33,893 nucleotides of DNA from Candidatus Heimdallarchaeota archaeon LC_3 (GTDB lineage: Archaea > Asgardarchaeota > Heimdallarchaeia > Hodarchaeales > LC-3): assembly GCA_001940645.1 (NCBI GenBank), contig MDVS01000036.1:1-33893 (forward strand), given 5' to 3'. Each line of letters begins with the position of its first letter. The first letter of the stretch is position 1. The notes under the pieces were generated by a model. It was not told the DNA's origin. It saw only the letters and a list, made by a program, of their open reading frames with translations, and did no database searches. The position numbers and the translations under genes were made by a program. This document shows positions 15,479-23,135 of the stretch, in pieces.

Positions 15479-17983
15479 TTACATAAACAAGCTAAAAACG
15501 AATATGAAAGCTAATACAACAGAGAAAACAATTGTTAAAGCTACTGCTGTTATTATTCCTAGAACTCCCACTTCTAATATTACAGCTAATATTGATTGAT
15601 TACTGTAGTTACTTATATGATAAGAAAATATAAGTAACATTATTCCCAGAGGTAAAAATCTTAGTAATAAAGGCAATCTACTATCTATCTCTCCAACGGG
15701 AATTAAATTTAGTAGTAAAATATTTAAGATTGTAAAAACTATTCCTGTTATTATACTCAACCCTATCAATTTCAATACTTCATGGGAAGCCATCGATTGT
15801 TGTATTTTTTTATCACTTCTCCATATCACATACGTGATTACCATCATAAATATTAAATTTTGGAAGTACTCGAAAATTATTATTAAAATTGTGCTTATTT
15901 CGAATATCTTCGGTAGTGCTGTTTGAACCAGGGTATAAACTCCTAAAATAACATACACTAGATAAATTGTCTCTTTTTCTTGTAATAATGGCCTGATTTT
16001 CTGTGAATTCAATGTCAGTGATTGCATAAATATTTTCGTCATATTTCGAATATTTGGTAGTCTTTTTGATTTCTCGAATTGAACTGTTCGTTCTGGTTCC
16101 TGATACTGAATCTGTAGAGCGCCTCCTGTTGTTTCTGCTTGTAATAGTCTTTTCGGTGCTGCTCCTACGAATTTGCATTGTTTGCATTCTAATACTACCA
16201 TTTGTATATCAAAGAGTTCTGGATTCTGGTTGAATATTTCTTCAGCTATCGGTGTGATTGTTTGTACTGCGTATGGAATTATTTTTTTCATTGCAACAGC
16301 ATTCTGGAGTGAAACATCAATATTTCTTGTTAACGTGAATTCTAACGTCTGCATCGTTCTTTCTTTTCTGTTTACCATTTTCGTATTATCATTTGGGCAA
16401 TAAGATAATCTCTCAATAAAATTCAGACCAGACTTTTTCTTTCCCTTCTTTTTCTCTTTTTTATAGGTTATTACCGCGTTCCCTGCCGTATCTTTGTTAA
16501 TATAATCAGTAAAAAACAGTAAAAATCCCACTCCCGCGATTAGAGCAATAATTAGAAACAGAATTTGTGTAATCAATGTTGGTAATGGCACTCGCTCAGC
16601 AAAACTAATTTCGTGTATTAGTTCCCCTGTTGTGCTTAATTCTACTACCATCAATGCCCTATCCCTGTATTCATTAGTTGATGATATAATAAGAGCTAAA
16701 ATTCGGTCTTGTTGCTCATCATAGACTAAATCATTCATTTTATCATATGCATCTCCTCCTATCACATTACTGAACTCTATAGATCCATCTGGTAAAAATT
16801 TTGTTGTAGTAAAATCAGCTCCTCCATGAAAACTAGTATTAACTATTGAAACTGGATAGTCCTTTGAATAGGTCGATCCTCCTAGAATGATTTCTTGGTT
16901 ACTATTTATAGTCATACAAACCCCTTCTTCTGAATTGATTCCTCCCAGTCTTTTCTCCCATTCTATTGATCCTGTGTTGTTTACCTTTATCAAATATTGA
17001 TCATAGTCGTGTGTATTGGAATAATCTTCATAATAAGAATAATCTTCATTAGCAATTGTTCCAATTAAATAAACGTTAGAGGAATTATCAACTAGCATAT
17101 CATTAAAATTATCTAAATAATCTATTCCTGCGAATATGTCAGTTGTCCACATTAAGCTGTATGAACTATTTAACTTCATTAGAATAAAATCATCATAAAA
17201 ATCGTCCCGATCTTTAGAACCTAAAAGATATAAATTATTTTCTTTATCAAAATCAATATCTATAGGAGAAAAATCATCTAAATAAGAAAGATAGGTACTA
17301 ATAGTTATCGAACCATTAGAGTCAATTTTTAACATAATAGGACTAAAATTATACCCATCCCGAGTAGTGGATAGAGGATTAATTAATGGAAACGTTGGAG
17401 AGGCAGATTCACCAACAATGATTATGTTTTGAGAGCTATCAAGATCCAAAGCTGTTGAAAAATCCATTTGCTCTCCACCTATAATCGTAAACCATTCTAC
17501 CTGTCCAGTCGAGGTAATGTTGGTTATAAAAATATTATATCCATCATAGGGATCAGCAGTTCCCACATAATAATCTTGACTGGAATAATACTCCGAAGTG
17601 TTGGCGGAAGTTTGCCCAGTCACAATAATATTGTTAGATTCATCAATTTTGAAATCAACAATTCGTGTCACCTCTCCCTCGCCTAAATAAGAACTCCATA
17701 GCATCTCTCCAGTTGGTGAAAACTTTGTGATAAAACCTCTAGTAAAATCAAAATTGGTACGTAAATCGAAAGGATTTTCTAAGGGATACACCTTGGAAAA
17801 GGTGCTTCCCGCAATAATGACATTTCCATTATTATCAACGTCAATTATTGAATAAGCAAGTATAAAGTCCCAGTTATCAGATGCGATTGGTTTATTAAAC
17901 CAGGTGTCGTTTTGCCCTAATATGTGAACAGCTGGTAGGCTTAAAATAACGAAAATAGTAGTCAAAATGAGTTTTTTTTTCAT
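15479..17983 (-). CDS. Secreted beta-propeller (SBBP) protein with zinc ribbon and YIP1-like membrane domain
   Basis: An 834-aa protein in three parts. Residues 1-23 are a signal peptide. Residues about 25-460 are SBBP-type beta-propeller repeats, with the recurring pattern DNNGNVIIAGST…FITKFSPTGEMLWSSYLGE about every 50 residues, which fold outside the cell. A membrane helix follows (about 465-490), then a cytoplasmic segment with KKEKKKGKKK and cysteines C529 (YCPND), C600 and C603 (CKQCKF), probably binding zinc. The last 155 residues have about five helices (LLRFLPLGIMLLIFSYHISN…) resembling YIP1-type membrane domains. The layout suggests a surface sensor or anchor passing a signal inward; this is inference. 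A damaged copy of the final 50 residues lies at 25655-25805. Confidence 0.7.
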   Translation of the reverse strand: MKKKLILTTIFVILSLPAVHILGQNDTWFNKPIASDNWDFILAYSIIDVDNNGNVIIAGSTFSKVYPLENPFDLRTNFDFTRGFITKFSPTGEMLWSSYLGEGEVTRIVDFKIDESNNIIVTGQTSANTSEYYSSQDYYVGTADPYDGYNIFITNITSTGQVEWFTIIGGEQMDFSTALDLDSSQNIIIVGESASPTFPLINPLSTTRDGYNFSPIMLKIDSNGSITISTYLSYLDDFSPIDIDFDKENNLYLLGSKDRDDFYDDFILMKLNSSYSLMWTTDIFAGIDYLDNFNDMLVDNSSNVYLIGTIANEDYSYYEDYSNTHDYDQYLIKVNNTGSIEWEKRLGGINSEEGVCMTINSNQEIILGGSTYSKDYPVSIVNTSFHGGADFTTTKFLPDGSIEFSNVIGGDAYDKMNDLVYDEQQDRILALIISSTNEYRDRALMVVELSTTGELIHEISFAERVPLPTLITQILFLIIALIAGVGFLLFFTDYINKDTAGNAVITYKKEKKKGKKKSGLNFIERLSYCPNDNTKMVNRKERTMQTLEFTLTRNIDVSLQNAVAMKKIIPYAVQTITPIAEEIFNQNPELFDIQMVVLECKQCKFVGAAPKRLLQAETTGGALQIQYQEPERTVQFEKSKRLPNIRNMTKIFMQSLTLNSQKIRPLLQEKETIYLVYVILGVYTLVQTALPKIFEISTILIIIFEYFQNLIFMMVITYVIWRSDKKIQQSMASHEVLKLIGLSIITGIVFTILNILLLNLIPVGEIDSRLPLLLRFLPLGIMLLIFSYHISNYSNQSILAVILEVGVLGIITAVALTIVFSVVLAFIFVFSLFM

Positions 17984-18199
17984 TTCATTTAAATCTCGGT
18001 TTTATAGTCGAAAAATTAGACATTGTTATAAATAATAAATATTCTTTCTCATCCCACTGGCTCCACTATTTCAATGAAATCCAATGTTCTTCATCAACCA
18101 TTTGTTTATTTTTTTTCTTTATTGCCATTTTTAAAAAGAAAACCTGGATATTTCTATTATTTTTTAACTATAATAAGTGAATAATTCTTTATCTCTCTC

Positions 18200-18511
18200 T
18201 CATCCCACTGATATAAACACTTCATCTGTTGCCTTTATTCCTACTTTTTGGAAATATTCTTTAATGTATTGTTCAATTGATCCTTTTTCTTCATCAGGTA
18301 GTTTTTCTAATATTTCTAAGAACTTTCTTCCTGCTATTTTTGTTCCCCATTCTTTGTGTATTTTTCTTGAGTCTATTTCTTTCCCATCTTTTTCATCTAC
18401 TCGTTCTGTTATCGTTGTTCCAGAGTATTCTATGTATCCTATTGGCCATCCGTCTCTTACTACAAAGATTTCTTCGTCCATTCCCATTCTTTCATCCTCT
18501 CCCGTGTTCAT
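18200..18511 (-). CDS. Small acidic protein of 103 aa, unknown
   Basis: A soluble 103-aa protein. An N-terminal beta segment (EEIFVVRDGWPIGYIEYSGT) is followed by helices (KFLEILEKLPDEEKGSIEQY). The same frame extends upstream without a start for about 25 more codons (…KKFKYYEILRKRPMN), so the ATG at 18511 may not be the true start and the N-terminus may be damaged. Base use here is less AT-rich than in neighbouring genes. It lies about 215 bases upstream of the propeller gene on the same strand. No family recognised. Confidence 0.5.
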   Translation of the reverse strand: MNTGEDERMGMDEEIFVVRDGWPIGYIEYSGTTITERVDEKDGKEIDSRKIHKEWGTKIAGRKFLEILEKLPDEEKGSIEQYIKEYFQKVGIKATDEVFISVG

Positions 18512-18704
18512 AGGTCGCTTTCTGAGAATCTCATAGTATTTGAATTTTTTCTGAAGCTCCTGTTTCTTCTTCCATTGAAGGTTCTAACACATCCTCTTCT
18601 ACTAATAAGTTATATAATTTAGATGTAAATCCTCCAGAAGTAAGAGAACAATTAATAAGGACATAAAAAATAATTAGGACAACTCAGATACTGGGGTTGA
18701 AATT

Positions 18705-19850
18705 TTGATAAAAAAAGCATTTTATCTAATTCTTTTGTTTTTCATAGTATTAAATCTTAAATTTGTAGACCTCACAGGACTCGATAGTTCTTCTGAAAAA
18801 ATTACCACTAAAGTTCTAGAAACTAGTGCTGATGAGATAGTATTAGAACCAATAGATGACGCTTTTGTTGTCCAAGAAAACCCTGGAACAAATTTTAATG
18901 ATCAAGAATTAAATGTTTATTATTATTCGTCCAGCTTTTCTACTGGGGGGCCTTATACAATGTATTCATACCTGAAATTTGATCTGAGTTCCATTCCTCA
19001 AGAAGCAGTTCATTGGTCCTCTAATTTAAAAATGTATACTGTTGATTATGACTATGATATTGCTACCGTAAAAATTCATCACGTTATTGATGATTCATGG
19101 GATGAAAATACGATAACATGGAATAATAGACCCTCCTTTGATGAAAATGACCTATCAGGTGACAGCTGTGATGTGACCGATGAATATTATCCTTCTTATG
19201 AAATATGCGATTTTGGAACAGCAGGAGCATTAATTCTAGAATTAGAGCAAGATAGAAATAATTACGTTACATTCGCTTTTTCCATAACAACTTTTGGGGA
19301 TGCTGTAATATTTCAATCCTCGGAAAATACACTAGTTCCAAAATTAACTGTTAAATGGATAGTACAAAGTTCATCATCGGAAAGCATCTCTCAAACCACT
19401 GTGCAAAGCAGTTCAGTCGTAACTACTAGTTCGCCATCAGACTATCCTGAGGGTGCTGTTAGTTTTTCAGGAGTAATTCAAGATCAGGAAAAGTTTGAAA
19501 AACAAATTAATTTAGTGAATGGAGAAAAAATAACTGTTTACTTCACAATAAGCGCTTCTGAAGTTGATGTAGAATTCATATATGAGGATAAGGTAGTAGA
19601 AGAGGAAAAAGGAGTAAAACTTGAATATTCTTTTAGTTTTAATGCAAAAAGAATGGGACCTTTTAAAATAATAATTGAGAATCCTGGATTATTCGGTGGT
19701 GGAGACTCTATAGAAATTAATGGTTATTATCTGATAGGAGTTGCAGATTTTGGAGATGGAACAGAAACATCGTCTACCAATGGTTTTGAACTGTTGTTGA
19801 TGGTAATTCCACTAGGAATATTAGTTTTAAAAAGGAAAAAATCAGTTTAA
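18705..19850 (+). CDS. DNRLRE-domain surface protein with C-terminal sorting/anchor signal
   Basis: A 381-aa exported protein. The TTG start at 18705 gives MIKKAFYLILLFFIVLNLKF, a signal peptide. Residues about 45-215 form a DNRLRE domain (beta-sandwich, often carbohydrate-related on cell surfaces), with the signature DDSWDENTITWNNRPSF. A Ser/Thr-rich linker (about 216-240) precedes a second beta domain (about 245-350). The end is a tripartite tail: Ser/Thr stretch, hydrophobic helix (GFELLLMVIPLGILVL) and KRKK, like archaeal CTERM sorting signals. It shares the DNRLRE fold with the long protein at 30516 and the tail type with the beta-helix protein at 23136. It is probably glycosylated and membrane-anchored; that is inference. 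Confidence 0.75.
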   Translation: MIKKAFYLILLFFIVLNLKFVDLTGLDSSSEKITTKVLETSADEIVLEPIDDAFVVQENPGTNFNDQELNVYYYSSSFSTGGPYTMYSYLKFDLSSIPQEAVHWSSNLKMYTVDYDYDIATVKIHHVIDDSWDENTITWNNRPSFDENDLSGDSCDVTDEYYPSYEICDFGTAGALILELEQDRNNYVTFAFSITTFGDAVIFQSSENTLVPKLTVKWIVQSSSSESISQTTVQSSSVVTTSSPSDYPEGAVSFSGVIQDQEKFEKQINLVNGEKITVYFTISASEVDVEFIYEDKVVEEEKGVKLEYSFSFNAKRMGPFKIIIENPGLFGGGDSIEINGYYLIGVADFGDGTETSSTNGFELLLMVIPLGILVLKRKKSV

Positions 19851-19913
19851 TCCTTTTTCTTTACTTTTTTCTTTATTTTTATTTCACAAATTTCTTGCGA
19901 TGTAGTATAGCGA

Positions 19914-19922
19914 TTTATATTA
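19914..19922 (+). promoter_or_regulatory. TATA box for the 145-aa membrane protein
   Basis: TTTATATTA centred 28 bases before the ATG at 19946 predicts leaderless transcription from that ATG, not from the TTG at 19895. Confidence 0.45.
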
Positions 19923-19945
19923 CTGATAACTCAAGAAACCAGTTT

Positions 19946-20380
19946 ATGAAATTATATAAATTTGCTCGAATAATAGCTTTTACCGGAATAATTCTAACAG
20001 GCCTGACCATCATTACTAATAATCAATTTCCCTTGTTAATTTATGGATTTTTTGCTACTGGAGCGTTAATAGTAACAACAGGATTTGTAACAATTTTCAT
20101 TTTAATTAAAGAATATAGGATTGCAAATCTAAGTAAAATAAAAAGATATAGAGTATTGTTTTTAATATTTAGTATTAGTTTTATTGTAATAGATGGACTT
20201 TCAATAGTATTATACTTTGTTGCAAACTTGGTTCTTGACGATACATTCTTTATACTATGGTGGAGTGCGATAGAGAGAACATCAATGTTAGTAGGGGCCA
20301 TAATATTTATGTATATAAGTTTACTAATGCCAAAGGGATTGCAAGAACGATTAGGATTGTTACCGATCATCAACAACTAA
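19946..20380 (+). CDS. Four-helix membrane protein, unknown
   Basis: With the ATG at 19946 the product is 144 aa with four hydrophobic helices (IIAFTGIILTGLTIIT, LLIYGFFATGALIVTTGFV, VLFLIFSISFIVIDGLSIVL, MLVGAIIFMYISLLM). An earlier TTG at 19895 would add 17 residues, but the TATA spacing argues against it. No family recognised. Its stop overlaps by two bases the end of a convergent zinc-ribbon pseudogene. Confidence 0.55.
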   Translation: MKLYKFARIIAFTGIILTGLTIITNNQFPLLIYGFFATGALIVTTGFVTIFILIKEYRIANLSKIKRYRVLFLIFSISFIVIDGLSIVLYFVANLVLDDTFFILWWSAIERTSMLVGAIIFMYISLLMPKGLQERLGLLPIINN

Positions 20381-20699
20381 ATAAGAATTTTATCTTGTTC
20401 CTTGAAATGATTTCCAACATTTTTCACTTTGCAAACTGGGCAAGTTAAGTTAATTTTCAAATATTCTTTGAAATGACTCTCATGAAAATGATTTTGACAG
20501 TTAGGACAATTTAACAGATCTGAATCACTAATTTGGTTATATCGTATCAAGCATTTGAGGAACTTAGTACCACATTTTGAGCATACTTCTGAATCCAGAG
20601 GGTTTTTGTATTACAATAAGGACAAATAAAATTTTTAATAATCTTTTGAACATAATCCGTCTTAATCAATGTAAAGAGGCAATTTTTAACATATTCCAT
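20377..20699 (-). pseudogene. Multi-zinc-ribbon protein, frameshifted in an A-run
   Basis: From ATG 20699 the frame reads MEYVKNCLFTLIKTDYVQ and then NFICPYCNTK before losing sense. Another frame continues EVCSKCGTKFLKC…LNCPNCQNHFH…LTCPVCKVKNVG and stops at TAG 20377. One extra A in the run of five (plus-strand T5 at 20603-20607) joins them as CPYCNTKNPLDSEVCSKCG, giving about 107 aa with four CxxC knuckles, hence two zinc ribbons. No catalytic part; likely a nucleic-acid- or protein-binding adaptor. Homopolymer error or decay would explain the shift. Confidence 0.6.
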
Positions 20700-20757
20700 T
20701 CAGGACAATAACTTCCAGAATAGATGAAAATTTAATTAACAAAACTAATACTTTCTT

Positions 20758-21285
20758 ATGAGTGATGTAGAATTTGAATCGTTATTTAAACATCCATTAG
20801 AGACTAGGTTTGTTCGTTTCTTAAATATATCAAATATTATCTTTGTGCTGATTTTATTATTAAATTCTATTCTATATTACTTAAAAAATGATTATTGGGA
20901 TTTATCAATAATAAAACTTGAAAAAATATTACTATATTTTTCTTTAACATATCTAATTATTTCATTTTACTTACTTAAATCAAGAAAACAAAAGAAATTG
21001 GGATTGAAAAGGTCAAAAATTGAAGTAATCAAAGGGTTTCTTAATTTTTATCTTCTAAGTTTATTCTTTTCGTCATCTTTCTTTTCACTTGATTATTTTT
21101 ATGGTTTAATAACGAAAGAAAATACCTTTAATACCCTTTCTCAGATGGTATTTTTGATCAGTGTGCCATTTTTCACCTTAATTCTTTTGAATATTAGACA
21201 AAAATCAATAAAACAATTAATTGAACCTGAAAAATTATTAGATGAAGGATTAAGTGATAGTTCTGAATTGAAAGGCCTTGAATAA
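20758..21285 (+). CDS. Four-helix membrane protein, unknown
   Basis: A 175-aa protein with four hydrophobic helices (about residues 22-43, 58-72, 92-112 and 128-145). A basic loop (LKSRKQKKLGLKRSK) lies between helices 2 and 3, and the cytoplasmic tail is acidic (EPEKLLDEGLSDSSELKGLE). ATG at 20758 has no clear ribosome site, so it is probably leaderless. It is followed 47 bases later by another small membrane protein on the same strand, perhaps one unit. Confidence 0.55.
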   Translation: MSDVEFESLFKHPLETRFVRFLNISNIIFVLILLLNSILYYLKNDYWDLSIIKLEKILLYFSLTYLIISFYLLKSRKQKKLGLKRSKIEVIKGFLNFYLLSLFFSSSFFSLDYFYGLITKENTFNTLSQMVFLISVPFFTLILLNIRQKSIKQLIEPEKLLDEGLSDSSELKGLE

Positions 21286-21332
21286 GTGAAAAATAATTGA
21301 TTTCCAATAAATCATAATTTAAAAAGAGATTA

Positions 21333-21605
21333 ATGACAAATATTTTTGAAATCATGAGAGTCCAGTATTACTTAATTCCTGGAATAGTGTTATATTTATT
21401 CCTTGGATGTTACATCTTTCTATATATACTAATTTCATCATTAAATGGAGAAACAATAAGAGAGGATTCAGATCAGACAACTTTCGTGATTGCAATGATA
21501 TCAGTTTACTTTTTAGGGTTGCTAATGCTGAGAAAAAGCTATACTATGACGAAAAGACTTGAGAATGAAAAAGGAAGAGAAGGAGATTTAATTAGAAATG
21601 ATTGA
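21333..21605 (+). CDS. Two-helix small membrane protein, unknown
   Basis: A 90-aa protein with two hydrophobic segments (YYLIPGIVLYLFLGCYIFLY and FVIAMISVYFLGLLML) joined by a polar loop, with a basic/acidic tail (KRLENEKGREGDLIRND). The ATG has TTTAAAAA about 12 bases upstream, too near for a TATA box, so it may be read through from the preceding gene. Its 3' end overlaps the convergent small ORF by 14 bases. Confidence 0.5.
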   Translation: MTNIFEIMRVQYYLIPGIVLYLFLGCYIFLYILISSLNGETIREDSDQTTFVIAMISVYFLGLLMLRKSYTMTKRLENEKGREGDLIRND

Positions 21606-21768
21606 GGAATGGGAAAATTATTATTATAATCGTGAAAGTTAAATTTCCTAATTTTAACATGGACAAATTTTCCTTAATTTTAATCTCAACCCATGTTTCA
21701 TCAACAATTCCAAGATCTTTCAGAGAAACTTCCTCAAAATCTGCATAACTCAAATTATTTTTTATCAT
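21592..21768 (-). CDS. Small protein of 58 aa, unknown
   Basis: The frame is open from 21837, but the ATG at 21768 has GAGGGAA about 6 bases upstream and is the better start. The product is MIKNNLSYADFEEVSLKDLG and then IVDETWVEIKIKENLSMLKL followed by a hydrophobic end. The odd isoleucine-rich C-terminus (FTIIIIIFPFLNHF) and the overlap with the convergent gene suggest the 3' end may not be original. Confidence 0.35.
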   Translation of the reverse strand: MIKNNLSYADFEEVSLKDLGIVDETWVEIKIKENLSMLKLGNLTFTIIIIIFPFLNHF

Positions 21769-21855
21769 ATTGCTTCCCTCAAAATTAAAAAAATTTGTAC
21801 TAGTATTATTGATTCTTACGAAAAAAATTAGAATCATTATTTTAAAAAAAGGGAA

Positions 21856-22416
21856 TCAGAAATAGGTCATTTCCAAATTCAACATATTTTGTCTTCGGTT
21901 AATGATATTCTGTCTGAAAATTGCTTTTTCTTTAAAAAAGTACAATTTTAACTCTTCATTATCCTTGAAATCAAGTAAATCATCATTAAAACCGATATTA
22001 TTTCCCCATAATGACTCATTTATTCGGAAACCATCCTCATCTATGTTGAAAAAGCATTTAATATCTCTAAATGGTGGTTGAGACTCATTCAAAAATTGCC
22101 AACACGATGCTTCTTCTTCCAGGAATTCATCACAAAATTTCTGTAGTCTGGGATATTCCCAATAATCTTTAATCAAGTAATAATCTGCTAGAAATTCGTC
22201 AGATTTCTCAATTTTCTTACCAAAATCATCAAAAGATAAAAGAATGTGTTGTAATTCACGAAGTTCAGATCCTAATAGCTCTAACTCAACAAAATCATTA
22301 AAAACTGTATGAATTTGTTGGAGACTCGTAGAAGAATATTTGTCTATTTCATCCGAGCAATAATTCTGACAGGGAAGAACTGATTTACAATATGGACAAT
22401 ATTCTCGTAATGTCAT
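21856..22416 (-). CDS. Zinc-binding N-terminus protein of 186 aa, unknown
   Basis: An acidic soluble protein. The N-terminus carries a cysteine cluster, C7-P-Y-C10…C16-Q-N-Y-C20, that could bind one zinc. The rest is helical (IHTVFNDFVELELLGSELRE…), then a beta-rich end (CFFNIDEDGFRINESLWG). No family recognised. It is followed on the same strand by the 58-aa ORF, 87 bases away. Confidence 0.55.
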   Translation of the reverse strand: MTLREYCPYCKSVLPCQNYCSDEIDKYSSTSLQQIHTVFNDFVELELLGSELRELQHILLSFDDFGKKIEKSDEFLADYYLIKDYWEYPRLQKFCDEFLEEEASCWQFLNESQPPFRDIKCFFNIDEDGFRINESLWGNNIGFNDDLLDFKDNEELKLYFFKEKAIFRQNIINRRQNMLNLEMTYF

Positions 22417-22719
22417 AATTCTCAGAAGGGAATTTAATAAAAAATGTACAAGATTTAAATTAAAACTAATCAGGATTTTAACTTATCGGGAAGATGACAA
22501 ATAAATACAAGATTGCCCTAACATGATTGACCACTATTTATTGCAGTTTGTTGATTCACTTTCTATTGAAATGAAATTTAATTAAATGTCACCAAATTCT
22601 TTAAACTTAAAAGCAAAATTCTCTGTCAATAGAAATATTGATGAGGCCCGTTCTGTTAAGAGTAATATTAATATACTAGTATTCAATCCTATTTTTTCCA
22701 TAATGAGGAAGTCTTGAAT
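22417..22719 (+). other. Intergenic, nothing recognised
   Basis: AT-rich DNA between the 186-aa gene and the first broken GIY-YIG copy. The last about 20 bases (ATGAGGAAGTCTTGAAT) match the leader of the second copy at 25270-25287, so the duplication includes part of the upstream region. Confidence 0.4.
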
Positions 22720-23004
22720 ATGCCTACAAAAAACGATTGGTCTGATTGGGAACCATTAAGTTCTGATATTAGTTATAATTTACCTGCTGTCTATGAAATT
22801 AGATTAAAAAGTCTGACTCAAGGAATTCAACGATGGTTATAAGAAGATAGCGAGGGAATACTTTGTATAGGACAAACAAAAAATCTAAACAATAGAATGA
22901 AAGAGTTTATAGCAAGTTTAACTAAAAAATCACAACACAGTGAAGGAAGGACATTATCTGTTATTTCCAAAGAATCAGAGAATTTTAAAAGTAATTTAAC
23001 GTAA
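22720..23004 (+). pseudogene. GIY-YIG-like nuclease domain gene, copy 1, broken by TAA
   Basis: From ATG 22720: MPTKNDWSDWEPLSSDI, AVYEIRL, then a TAA at 22840-22842 where copy 2 has AAA (Lys), then EGILCIGQTKNLNNRMKEF and HSEGRTL, ending at 23002-23004. AVYEI…GILCIGQTKNLNNR is the GIY-YIG pattern of small endonuclease domains, including the Arg after the second strand. The stop is a base substitution, not a length change, so this looks like genuine decay. The catalytic Glu of full GIY-YIG enzymes would lie further on; HSEGR may be part of that region. Confidence 0.6.
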
Positions 23005-23135
23005 TTTGTGATTGATCACTGAATGAATTTTCTTTTCATTACTGTAACGGACACTTCTCAAAGATAATTGGAACTTTGTTCAATCTTACAGTCCTTGCAT
23101 CTGGACCGGATTTCTTGCTTATTGCAATATTCATT

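Noticed and set aside
18544..18666. Plus-strand frame ending NPPEVREQLIRT-stop, and an opposing minus frame (GGFTSKLYNLLVEEDVL…)
   Set aside because: Both strands are open over the same short stretch and neither has a start codon. I cannot tell which, if any, was coding.
23040..23135. Minus-strand CxxC piece (RCKDCKIEQSS) after the beta-helix gene
   Set aside because: Only one cysteine pair in a short frame with a nearby stop. Too little to call a zinc-ribbon remnant.
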